18,454 nucleotides of DNA from IIICB1 sp035968095 (GCA_035968095.1 JAWQFW010000084.1:1-18454), one strand, 5' to 3'. Positions 8,309 to 15,623 are shown, counted from the stretch's first letter. Notes: generated by a model not told the origin, from the sequence alone. Numbers and translations: made by a program.

Positions 8309-8613
8309 GCTTTTTCTACGTGCGATCGCCAGATGGGATTGACGTTTGCGGTAGCAGTTTTAGTTAATAATTCTGTTGAGACTGAAACTTTTTGAAACAA
8401 ATTGACGGTTCGATTGCAGCGAAACAGGAAAGGTGAATGGTAGCAAATTTACTGCTCTAATTTGAGTGTTATTCTCCGCGAGTAGTTTCCTTGGGAAAAT
8501 AAATTATCTCAAAAATTGCTGTTTGACTCCTCACCACCACTCAGAGAGAAAATGCTACAAACAAGAGGAATTATTTTTGACATTGTTAAGAAAGTAGGGA
8601 GCAAAGGAGACTA
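8309..8613. other. 305-base gap between DUF928 paralogues 2 and 3
   Basis: I see no gene here; only very short open frames occur. It holds a HIP1 octamer at 8322-8329, leader repeat copy B at 8520-8561, and the ribosome binding site of paralogue 3 near its end (AAGGAG at 8604-8609, with a second purine-rich GGGAG at about 8598-8602). No hairpin followed by a T-run is evident. Being the longest gap in the array, it may contain a promoter of its own. Confidence 0.5.
8520..8561. repeat. Leader repeat copy B, upstream of DUF928 paralogue 3
   Basis: Same length as copy A (7414-7455) and 34 of 42 bases identical, with both 15-base ends almost perfectly conserved and a variable middle. In this copy the element is separated from the start codon by an extra ~20 bases. 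Conservation at the ends but not in the middle would fit a two-part protein-binding site or promoter elements. Confidence 0.65.
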
Positions 8614-9363
8614 ATGAGCTACAAGCTGGGTCAATCATCGCTCAAATTAATATTTGTTAGCTTTCTGTTCGGGTTACAAATCACTGGATATCTGAGCTTT
8701 TCTCGACCAGCACAAGCTCAAAGCCAAGCTGATTGGCTTTTTGCTCAAACTTTTAAACCATCTCGAATGCCTGTACCTGCGCGTTTACCTTTTCCCCCTC
8801 CTCGCGCTCGTTTACCGAGTATTTTTCGCATTGGACGACCTCGAACTCCACGGACAAGAGGTAGTTGTGCCGCAGGACGTATGGGCTTAGTTCCTTTAGT
8901 TCCGAATTCGGACTATGGAATGCCTTTAACTATTTCGGCTCATCCTACCTTTTTTGTTTATGTGCCGCAAACAACGGCTTCTAGCTTCGAGTTTAGTTTG
9001 TATGATGGTCGCCGCGAAGTTTATAAACGACGTTTACAACCAACTACTCAAGCAGGGATTTTACGGCTTCAGGTTCCGTCCACTGTTTCTTTACAAGCGG
9101 GAAAAGTGAATGGTCAACCGAAAGTTTATCAATGGTTTTTGACTGTGGTTTGCGACAAGAGCGATCGCGCTCAAGATTTATTCGCTGGTGGTTGGGTTCA
9201 CCGTAGCGCTCAGATTAATCCTCGTGGCAGAACTGCTACTGATTTTGCTAATGTCGGGGTTTGGTATGACGCTTTGGCTGCTGGTTATCGCCAACGTACA
9301 GCCCCAAGACTTTTAGATTCAGTTGGCTTAGAACGCTTTGGACGAATTCGGTTGTTAAATTAA
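8614..9363 (+). CDS. Exported DUF928 family protein, paralogue 3, strongly basic
   Basis: Same fold markers as its neighbours: PTFFVYVPQT (about residues 111-120), FEFSLYDG, KVYQWFLTVVCD, GWVHR, VGVWYDALAA and LLDSVGLE. The signal peptide core is at about residues 10-30, with likely cleavage after AQA around 35. C85 and C180 are again 95 apart. The odd point is charge: by hand count the mature chain has about 30 Lys/Arg against 12 Asp/Glu (net about +18), while the other three are acidic. The basic residues replace acidic or neutral ones at aligned sites, for example Tyr-Arg-Gln-Arg where paralogues 1 and 2 have Tyr-Ala-Glu-Glu, and a C-terminus ending GRIRLLN instead of xxPxLLE. An Arg-rich stretch (about 64-82) precedes the core. 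AAGGAG at 8604-8609 is close to ATG 8614. Function unknown; it may pair with the acidic paralogues or bind acidic surface polymers. Confidence 0.87.
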   Translation: MSYKLGQSSLKLIFVSFLFGLQITGYLSFSRPAQAQSQADWLFAQTFKPSRMPVPARLPFPPPRARLPSIFRIGRPRTPRTRGSCAAGRMGLVPLVPNSDYGMPLTISAHPTFFVYVPQTTASSFEFSLYDGRREVYKRRLQPTTQAGILRLQVPSTVSLQAGKVNGQPKVYQWFLTVVCDKSDRAQDLFAGGWVHRSAQINPRGRTATDFANVGVWYDALAAGYRQRTAPRLLDSVGLERFGRIRLLN

Positions 9364-9482
9364 CTTTAGTCAAAACTGGCGCTTGGGGCGATCGCGCGAG
9401 GAACTCTGGCTGCGAAATCTTTTCACTAAAGCTTGATTTAATTTAGATATTTATTTTTTGGTCGTAATTTAAGGAGTAACTA

Positions 9483-10157
9483 ATGTCATCCTCACGCACT
9501 CAATTAATCTCTTTGGCTTGTCTTTTGGGGTTAGAAGCAATAGCCTTGGTTAGTCAGCCATCTCTCACCTTGGCTCAAGCTTTTAAACCTTCTGGAATTC
9601 CTGTTCCTCCTCGAAGAGTGTTTTTACCTCCTCGCGGAGATTTAGCCGGAGAATGTGTTCCTGCGGCAACTAAACCAATTGCTTTAATTCCGGGAACTAA
9701 CTTTGGAATGCCTCTCACGGCTTCTGCTCATCCTACCTTTTTTGTTTATGTCCCCGAAACTCATGCTTCTTCTTTGGAGTTTACTTTGTATGACAGTGGT
9801 AAGGAAGTTTATTTCGCTCAATTAGAGCCAAATTCTCAAGCGGGGATTTTACCTTTACCAATTCCGGAAAGTGTCTCTCTGGAAGCTCAAGAAAACGACG
9901 GTGAAATGAAAGTTTATGAATGGACTTTGACTTTGGTTTGCGATCCTAGCGATGCAACTAAAGATATTGCGGTGACTGGTTGGGTTCACCGCATCCCAGA
10001 TGTTAATCCAGAGGGAAAAACGGCGGCTGATTTTGCCAATCTAGGTGTTTGGTATGATGCTTTGGATGCAGCTTACAGCGAACAAACAGCCGCAGTGCTT
10101 TTGGACTCGGTTGGCTTGGCAGAATTTACTGAAGTTCCTTTGTTGGAATTAGAATAA
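9483..10157 (+). CDS. Exported DUF928 family protein, paralogue 4
   Basis: The fourth tandem DUF928 protein, function unknown. The signal peptide core is at about residues 7-24, with likely cleavage after TLA at 31. The mature chain opens QAFKPSGIPVPPR. The core has GMPLTASAHPTFFVYVPET (about 74-92), EFTLYD, MKVYEW, LVCDPSD, GWVHR, FANLGVWYDALDAAY and LLDSVGL. Cysteines C58 and C153 keep the 95-residue spacing. It is acidic, about net -17. The region around the first strands (Ser-Ala-His-Pro-Thr-Phe-Phe) groups it with paralogue 3 rather than with 1 and 2, which have Ala-Asn-Pro-Thr-Phe-Tyr. AAGGAG at 9471-9476 lies six bases before ATG 9483. The CHAT gene follows after 154 bases on the same strand. 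It shares no leader repeat with paralogues 2 and 3. Confidence 0.87.
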   Translation: MSSSRTQLISLACLLGLEAIALVSQPSLTLAQAFKPSGIPVPPRRVFLPPRGDLAGECVPAATKPIALIPGTNFGMPLTASAHPTFFVYVPETHASSLEFTLYDSGKEVYFAQLEPNSQAGILPLPIPESVSLEAQENDGEMKVYEWTLTLVCDPSDATKDIAVTGWVHRIPDVNPEGKTAADFANLGVWYDALDAAYSEQTAAVLLDSVGLAEFTEVPLLELE

Positions 10158-10237
10158 TTAATTTGGACAAAAGTTGACTCAGTTGGGAAAAAATGATTTC
10201 GTGAAGTTCTTTTGCTTGCAATTAGACGTTGTGACCC

Positions 10238-10251
10238 AGAAAAGTTACAAA
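10238..10251 (+). promoter_or_regulatory. Partial copy of the leader-repeat 3' box before the CHAT gene
   Basis: The stretch AGAAAAGTTACAAA, followed by AGAGC, resembles the end of leader repeat A (AGAAAATGTTACAAA then TTGAGC), apart from a one-base deletion and small changes. The TGTTTGACTCCTCAC half is not present. It could be a shared regulatory box tying CHAT expression to the DUF928 genes, but the match is short and A-rich, so chance is possible. Confidence 0.3.
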
Positions 10252-10311
10252 AGAGCAAATAGAGATCATTTTTTGATAACTATTCTCTACTAATTTTGAG
10301 AGAGACAACTG

Positions 10312-13137
10312 ATGTCACAAATTAATCAAGGTAAGGGTTTCTGGTTTTCTCTGGGTCGCTTCAGTTCAGCGATTGGCGCTACAGCACCAGTCGCTATTTT
10401 CTTCGCCCTCGGTTTCGGAGAATTCGGTGGGCTGAAAAAGTCTGTCCAAGCGGCGGAAAGTTATCGTTCTTTTGTGGAATGGTGTCAAAATCGATCTCGC
10501 CTTTCTGAAAGTGCGACACAAACTGTAGATCTGCTTTTACAACAAGTTGGAACGACTGATTGCGAGGCTGCACAAAAATTACTTGCGGCTAGTCCGGGTT
10601 TGAGTTTAACTCAGGTTCCAATTACTGATTTGAGTCCTTTGGCTAGCTTAACTCATTTGACTAATTTAAGTATTGTTGGGACTCAGGTTAGTGATGTTAG
10701 TCCTCTGGCAAATTTGACTAATTTAACTTATCTGGTTCTGGGTTTCAATCAAATTCGTGATGTCACTCCTTTAGCGAATTTAACTAATTTGACTTATTTA
10801 GATTTTACAGGTAATCAAATTACTGATATTAGTTCCCTCGCACCTCTGACCAAGTTGAATAGTATCGGTTTGTTAAATAATCCAATTCAAGCGAAAGTTT
10901 GTCCTCTCGAACCTGCGAATAAGTGTATTTTTGATAATTCGGGACAAGATATTTTTGTGCAAGGAGAACAGCAGTTTCAACAGGGAAATTTTTTAGCGGC
11001 ACTGAATAGTTATAATCAAGTTCTGGAAGTTTATCAGCGAGAAAGCGATTCCGTTAAGGAAGGTGATACTCTCAATCGGATTGGTGATACTTATGTTAAC
11101 TTGAGTAATTATCCCCAAGCTTTGGAAAGCTACAAACAGGCTTTAGCGCTACGTCAGGAGTTAGGGGATTTACCGGGAGTTAGTGTCACTCTCACTGGTT
11201 TGGCTGCTGCTTACGAACGTTTGGGAAGGTATCCGAAGGCTTTGACTGCGTTAGAATCAGCTTTAGCGATCGTTCGCGAACAAGATGAGAATTTTCAATT
11301 ACGTTTAGACGAAGCCGCAGGTGGTTTTTGGGAGTTACCAAAAGAACAAGCGACTTTGTTGAATAATCTGGCTTTGGTGCAGAATCGACTCGGACAGCAC
11401 GAAAAAGCTTTAAAATCTGCTGAAGAAGCTTTGGCTACTTTTCGCTTGATTCCTGAAGCTTATGGTACGAATACTAAGCGCTATGGTGAAGCGATTAGTT
11501 TAGATACTCTTGGGGTGACTTATGCTGAACTAGGACAAAGGGAAAAAGCCCTGGAAGTTTTGCAACAAGCTTTAACTATTGCTAAAGAAATTGGCGATCG
11601 CACCACGGAAGCTCAAATTCTCAACCATCTTGGCGAAATTCTCTCTGAAACCAATCAGCAAAGCGAAGCGATCTCAGTTTATCAACAAGCTTTAGCTATT
11701 CGTCAAGAAATTGGCGATCGCGCTGGAATTGGTGCAACTTTAAATAATCTCGGTATTACTTATCTCAAATCTCAACAATATTCTCAAGCAGAAACCCAAC
11801 TTTTTGCCGCAATTAAAGTTTGGGAATCTCTTCGTCCCGGTTTAACTGATGAAAATAAAGTTTCTCTTGCAGAAAAACAAAATCAAACTTATAACTATCT
11901 CCAAGAAACCCTCATCGCGCAAAACAAAATTGAAGCAGCATTAGAAATAGCTGAACGAGGACGCGCTAGAGCTTTTATTGAATTACTCGCTGCTAACTTT
12001 GCCGAAAATCCGCCCGATATTAATCCGCCAAACATTCAAAAAATCAAACAAATTGCTCAACAACAAAACGCAACTTTAGTTGAATATTCCCTCATCGGTG
12101 ACAAAATTTATACTTGGGTAATTCAACCAACAGGAGCAATCACTTTTCGGAATCTAGAAATTTCCTCGCAACTGCAAAACCAAACTTTAGCTCAATTAGT
12201 GAAAAACACTCGCGACGGCTTATTTATTCCTCCTTTTTATCCAAGTGAAGAACTCCAAAAACTGCATCAAATCTTAATCGCACCAATCGCTGACCTCCTT
12301 CCCGAAAACGCAAATCAACGAATTATTTTCATTCCTCAAAAAGAACTATTCTTAGTTCCTTTTGTCGCCCTTTTAGATGAAAAAGAACAATATTTAGTGC
12401 AAAAGCATACCTTACTAACTGCACCAGCAATTCAAGTTCTCGACTTAACTCGGCAACAACGAGAAAAAAATCAACAAACTAATCCTCAACACTCGTTAAT
12501 TGTTGGTTTTCCTCGTGACCAAAAAGTAATTAACGATTTAATTTTAGGCAATCCAGAAATGCCAAAAAATCCCGAAACAGGCGAAACTTTAATGCCGTTG
12601 AAAGGTGCAGAAGCAGAAGCGCAACAAATAGCTGAATTCCTAAATACCGACCCTCTTTTAGGAATTGAAGCAACCAAAAATAAGGTTTTGCAGTTAATTG
12701 AATCTTCGCGAATTGTGCATATTGCTACGCATGGTTTATTAGAAGATGTGGTCGGTTTAGGAGTACCAGGGGCTTTAGCACTTGCACCTTCTTCTGAAGA
12801 TCGAGGATTTTTAACTTCTAGCGAAATTCTGGATTTAAATTTAAATGCTGAATTAGTAGTTTTAAGTGCTTGCGATACGGCTCAAGGAGATATTAAAAGC
12901 GATGGTGTAATCGGTTTATCTCGTTCGTTTATTGCCGCAGGAACGCCGAGTATTATTGTTACTTTGTGGAAAATTCCTGATGACGCTACGGCTTTTTTAA
13001 TGAATGAGTTTTATCAACAACTTGATAGCACTGGAGATAAAGCTGTGGCTCTCCGACAAGCAATGTTAGCGACAATGGAACAATTTCCCGACCCGGAAAA
13101 TTGGGCGGCTCCAACATTAATTGGTGAAGCTGAATAA
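10312..13137 (+). CDS. LRR-TPR-CHAT protein, exported or membrane-anchored caspase-like protease
   Basis: Large protein with a CHAT domain, a clan CD (caspase/separase-like) cysteine peptidase fold associated with TPRs. Order: a hydrophobic segment at about residues 20-36, then SVQAAES, which looks like a signal-peptidase site near 48; four short 22-residue leucine-rich repeats (about 98-193, LxNLTNLTYLxLxxNQIxDV type); TPR repeats (about 214-540, several with consensus such as QALESYKQALALRQELGD); and the CHAT domain (about 620-941). The expected catalytic residues are visible: H807 in IATHG and C854 in LSACDTA, followed by the usual GVIGLSRSFIAAGTPSIIVTLWKI segment. The end, WAAPTLIGEAE, is the normal CHAT terminus, so the protein is complete. 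ATG 10312 has a GAGAGAG purine stretch at 10298-10304. It lies directly after four exported DUF928 genes. An export signal would place the protease in the same compartment as those proteins. Substrate unknown. Confidence 0.92.
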   Translation: MSQINQGKGFWFSLGRFSSAIGATAPVAIFFALGFGEFGGLKKSVQAAESYRSFVEWCQNRSRLSESATQTVDLLLQQVGTTDCEAAQKLLAASPGLSLTQVPITDLSPLASLTHLTNLSIVGTQVSDVSPLANLTNLTYLVLGFNQIRDVTPLANLTNLTYLDFTGNQITDISSLAPLTKLNSIGLLNNPIQAKVCPLEPANKCIFDNSGQDIFVQGEQQFQQGNFLAALNSYNQVLEVYQRESDSVKEGDTLNRIGDTYVNLSNYPQALESYKQALALRQELGDLPGVSVTLTGLAAAYERLGRYPKALTALESALAIVREQDENFQLRLDEAAGGFWELPKEQATLLNNLALVQNRLGQHEKALKSAEEALATFRLIPEAYGTNTKRYGEAISLDTLGVTYAELGQREKALEVLQQALTIAKEIGDRTTEAQILNHLGEILSETNQQSEAISVYQQALAIRQEIGDRAGIGATLNNLGITYLKSQQYSQAETQLFAAIKVWESLRPGLTDENKVSLAEKQNQTYNYLQETLIAQNKIEAALEIAERGRARAFIELLAANFAENPPDINPPNIQKIKQIAQQQNATLVEYSLIGDKIYTWVIQPTGAITFRNLEISSQLQNQTLAQLVKNTRDGLFIPPFYPSEELQKLHQILIAPIADLLPENANQRIIFIPQKELFLVPFVALLDEKEQYLVQKHTLLTAPAIQVLDLTRQQREKNQQTNPQHSLIVGFPRDQKVINDLILGNPEMPKNPETGETLMPLKGAEAEAQQIAEFLNTDPLLGIEATKNKVLQLIESSRIVHIATHGLLEDVVGLGVPGALALAPSSEDRGFLTSSEILDLNLNAELVVLSACDTAQGDIKSDGVIGLSRSFIAAGTPSIIVTLWKIPDDATAFLMNEFYQQLDSTGDKAVALRQAMLATMEQFPDPENWAAPTLIGEAE

Positions 13138-13152
13138 AGCTAATTATTATTT

Positions 13153-13183
13153 GGTAGAGATGGAGTTTGGCTGCGTCTCTACC
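13153..13183. repeat. Dispersed palindrome, GGTAGAGA...TCTCTACC
   Basis: A 31-base hairpin with perfect 8-base arms that extend to 10 with one G-T pair, just after the CHAT stop codon. No T-run follows, so it is not a standard terminator, though it could protect a 3' end. It resembles the palindrome at 18286-18315 and a GTAGAGACG...CGTCTCTAC palindrome that I remember as interspersed in cyanobacterial genomes. Confidence 0.55.
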
Positions 13184-13251
13184 GATAGCTTGAGCTAAAG
13201 TTAGGGCAAAATAATCTTTGCCGTTGAGATAAAAAGCATACTGTTTTAGCT

Positions 13252-13257
13252 TATAAT
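13252..13257 (+). promoter_or_regulatory. Candidate -10 box before the ion channel gene
   Basis: An exact TATAAT lies 24 bases upstream of ATG 13282 in an AT-rich stretch. No good -35 box is found at 16-18 bases upstream (TTGAGA at 13224-13229 is 22 bases away), so this is a weak call. If real, the transcript would have a very short leader, which fits the lack of a ribosome binding site. Confidence 0.3.
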
Positions 13258-13281
13258 TATTATCAAAATAACTTATTGACC

Positions 13282-14418
13282 ATGTTTACTAGATTATTTT
13301 GCCAGCGACTTATTGGTGATTTTATCTCTAAAATAAAATCGCTGGATAAACAGTTTTTTCGTCAGCAAAGATTCCGTAGTTTGCTGTATACTCTTATTGG
13401 CGGAATCACTTTGATTGTTATACTTATAGTGGGTTTGAGCGAGCAGACAACAGTGATTGCTACCCAAACTCCTACTCCAGTTATTATTGCCCAAAATGGT
13501 GATGAAGCTGAACCGATTCGATGTAAGGTAAATGCCTATGTGATGAGGCTGAATGATTTTGACTTTGTGGACAGCACATTTTTTATCGATGTTTGGTTAG
13601 GTGCTAACTGTGACGATGTTGATGCTCCTGAACTAAACACCCTCGATTTTCCTAGTGTAAAAATTTACAAGCTTCTGAATACTAATAGAAACGAAGTGGA
13701 AGAGGGAGTTTATCTAGTTACGAACCTTGAAGGCATATTTACCAAAGATTGGAATCTCAAAAATTATCCTTTTGACCGTCATAAACTAGAAGTTTTTTTT
13801 GAGAATGGTGGAGATGAATCGCTCGAATTATTAGTGTTTGAACCCGATCTAAAGGCTTCAGGAATACATCCCGATCTTGCTTTGGAAGATGGTTGGGAGA
13901 TAGTTGAATTCAATGTTGAGTCGGGAGTTACTCATTATGCTACTAACTTCGGCGATCCGATGAGGGAAGTTAATGAAACTTATTATTCTAAATTAATGAT
14001 TAATTTCGAGATCAAGCGTACAAGTTATCTAAGCTTTATCAAGCTAGCAGCAGGGGTTTATATTGCTTTTATTTTTAGTGCATTATGCGTTTTGTTTGAT
14101 ATGAGACAAAACGATTTGTTTACTGCGAGTCTTGGCATTTTGGTTGCTTGCTTGTTTGCAGTTTTTGTCAATTTGCAGGTAGCAGAGTCGATTTTTGGAA
14201 CATTTGATGGACTAACTTTAGTCGATAAAATTCATATTACGACAATGTTTTTTATTGTGATTGTCTGTATTATCCAAACTATTTTCCATGTGCTGTACAA
14301 AAAAGAAAAAAATTATCGAAAGTTGCGCTTAATTGAGCGTTTCGGATATGGATTATTTATTGTTTTGTATTTACTGACTAATGTTGGTTTGATTGTAAAT
14401 GCTCGTTTAATAGGCTGA
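13282..14418 (+). CDS. Pentameric ligand-gated (Cys-loop-type) ion channel homologue
   Basis: Likely member of the bacterial pentameric ligand-gated ion channel family (GLIC/ELIC relatives). From ATG 13282 it has 378 residues: a positively charged leader with one hydrophobic segment at about 33-52 and a possible cleavage near AQN at 71; a beta-rich extracellular domain (about 80-245); and four membrane helices, M1 about 250-272, M2 278-299, M3 315-339 and M4 354-374. The best family marks are WNLKNYPFDRHKLEV (157-171), matching the Y/F-P-F-D-x-Q/H motif of the Cys-loop region, and YYSKLMINFEIKR just before M1. As in other prokaryotic members the Cys-loop cysteines are absent; C81 and C110 may pair instead. 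M1 lacks the usual proline. TTG 13276 is an alternative start; there is no clear ribosome binding site. It is the last plus-strand gene before a terminator. Ligand and ion selectivity cannot be read. Confidence 0.75.
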   Translation: MFTRLFCQRLIGDFISKIKSLDKQFFRQQRFRSLLYTLIGGITLIVILIVGLSEQTTVIATQTPTPVIIAQNGDEAEPIRCKVNAYVMRLNDFDFVDSTFFIDVWLGANCDDVDAPELNTLDFPSVKIYKLLNTNRNEVEEGVYLVTNLEGIFTKDWNLKNYPFDRHKLEVFFENGGDESLELLVFEPDLKASGIHPDLALEDGWEIVEFNVESGVTHYATNFGDPMREVNETYYSKLMINFEIKRTSYLSFIKLAAGVYIAFIFSALCVLFDMRQNDLFTASLGILVACLFAVFVNLQVAESIFGTFDGLTLVDKIHITTMFFIVIVCIIQTIFHVLYKKEKNYRKLRLIERFGYGLFIVLYLLTNVGLIVNARLIG

Positions 14419-14454
14419 TTATAGGTTGAATTTCGCGATCGCATTAATTTCCTT

Positions 14455-14473
14455 GGTTACAAAAACTGTAACC
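14455..14473. promoter_or_regulatory. Inverted repeat GGTTAC-N7-GTAACC
   Basis: A perfect 6-base inverted repeat with a 7-base A-rich spacer in the gap between the converging channel and phoH genes. No T-run follows on either strand. It could be a dimeric repressor site or a transcript-end hairpin. No gene starts just downstream, which weakens the operator reading. Confidence 0.3.
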
Positions 14474-14537
14474 GAGATCTAGCAGCAAGACAATAGCTTT
14501 ATGATAATAGCTAAGTAATGGTTCCTTCTGTTCGTCA

Positions 14538-14566
14538 GCCGTGGTATTTGCGTCCCACGGTTTTTT
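14538..14566 (+). terminator. Rho-independent-type terminator after the plus-strand cluster
   Basis: The stem CCGTGG (14539-14544) and CCACGG (14555-14560) is extended by a G-T pair, with a 10-base loop, and is followed directly by six T. The orientation fits the plus strand, so it would end transcripts of the channel gene 120 bases upstream and protect phoH, which converges from the right. Confidence 0.65.
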
Positions 14567-14607
14567 ATTGGTTCTTTAGGGGCTTGACAAATTCTTGGAA
14601 GTATGAA

Positions 14608-15585
14608 TTATTTAATCGAACTTTGATTTTTTTGTTCATGTTGTTCGTAAGCGGCGACAATTTTTTGTACCAAAGGATGACGGACAACATCGGCGGAAGT
14701 TAGTTCGCAAAAAGCTAGTCCTTCGACTGATTTGAGGATATTCGTTGCCACGACTAATCCCGATGCTTGGTAACTAGGTAAATCAGTTTGGGTGATATCG
14801 CCTGTAACTACCATGCGAGAACGAAAACCAAGGCGCGTTAAGACCATTTTTATTTGCGCTGGAGTGGTGTTTTGGGCTTCATCAACAATGACGAAAGCGT
14901 TGTTGAGAGTACGTCCGCGCATATAGGCTAAAGGCGCGATTTCAATTTTACCTCTTTCCATGAGGTCGGGGATTTTTTCGGGGTCAATAAACTCAAATAA
15001 AGCGTCGTACAAGGGACGTAAAAAAGGATTTACTTTCTGTTGTAAATCACCGGGAAGAAAGCCGAGTTTTTCGCCAGCTTCGACGGCGGGGCGAGTGAGA
15101 ATGAGGCGATCGCATTCATCATTCAATAACGCTTGCACCGCTAACACTGCGGCTAAAAAGGTTTTCCCTGTCCCTGCGGGTCCAGTACAAAAGGTAACAT
15201 CATGAGTTAGAATTGCTTGCACGTACTGGCGCTGGTTACGAGTTTTTGCCCGAATTACCTCACCGCGACGAGTGCGGGCTAGCTCATTTTGCTGGAGATT
15301 GCGATAAGCTTCGGTTTGCCCGGTATCGAGAGCCTGAAAAGCTGTGGTAATCTCAGGTTGAGAAATACTTTGAGCTTCACGCCAATAAGGTTCGAGTAAA
15401 TTAATTACCGCCGCACACCGGGCTACGGCTTTTTCTTGACCGTAGATATGGAGATCGTAACCTCGTAACACCAATTTCGTTCCTGTATGTCGAGAGAGAA
15501 TTTGCAAATTTTCCTCTCGATCTCCGGCTAAAGCGATCGCACTTTCGTTACTTGGTAGCTGAATTATTTGGGATGCCTCAGTCAT
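14608..15585 (-). CDS. phoH: PhoH-family ATPase (PhoH-like/YbeZ)
   Basis: PhoH-like P-loop ATPase, a cytoplasmic superfamily 1-like NTPase linked to RNA metabolism and ribosome assembly or quality control in bacteria. From ATG 15585 it has 325 residues. The N-terminal part (about 25-68) resembles the KH-like single-strand RNA-binding region of this family. The Walker A motif is GPAGTGKT at 135-142, the Walker B motif is VIVDEAQN at 232-239, and a third motif, GDITQTDLP, is at 262-270; all look intact and the length is normal. TTG 15588 directly in front is a less likely start. There is no clear ribosome binding site. It is the last gene of the ffh, rpsP, KH, phoH block, separated from the KH gene by 129 bases that hold a palindrome. 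The KH protein upstream is a plausible partner in RNA handling (inference). Confidence 0.93.
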   Translation of the reverse strand: MTEASQIIQLPSNESAIALAGDREENLQILSRHTGTKLVLRGYDLHIYGQEKAVARCAAVINLLEPYWREAQSISQPEITTAFQALDTGQTEAYRNLQQNELARTRRGEVIRAKTRNQRQYVQAILTHDVTFCTGPAGTGKTFLAAVLAVQALLNDECDRLILTRPAVEAGEKLGFLPGDLQQKVNPFLRPLYDALFEFIDPEKIPDLMERGKIEIAPLAYMRGRTLNNAFVIVDEAQNTTPAQIKMVLTRLGFRSRMVVTGDITQTDLPSYQASGLVVATNILKSVEGLAFCELTSADVVRHPLVQKIVAAYEQHEQKNQSSIK

Positions 15586-15606
15586 CAAAAACTTGGGTCT
15601 GAAACC

Positions 15607-15623
15607 CCGTCCTTTGAGGACGG
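15607..15623. mobile_element. IS200/IS605-like palindrome, possible solo element end
   Basis: A perfect 7-base stem CCGTCCT/AGGACGG with a 3-base loop, flanked on the minus strand by AATTAAAGCGTCAAG before it and GGTTTCAGAC after it. Compact GC-rich hairpins in this kind of setting are typical of the subterminal ends of IS200/IS605-type elements in cyanobacteria. No transposase or tnpB frame is present, so at most this is a solo end or a miniature derivative. It could also be a processing hairpin in the KH-phoH transcript. Confidence 0.4.

Noticed and set aside
14518..14703. 61-residue plus-strand frame after the channel gene
   Set aside because: It contains the terminator hairpin and then runs antisense into phoH; its composition matches no domain and there is no ribosome binding site.
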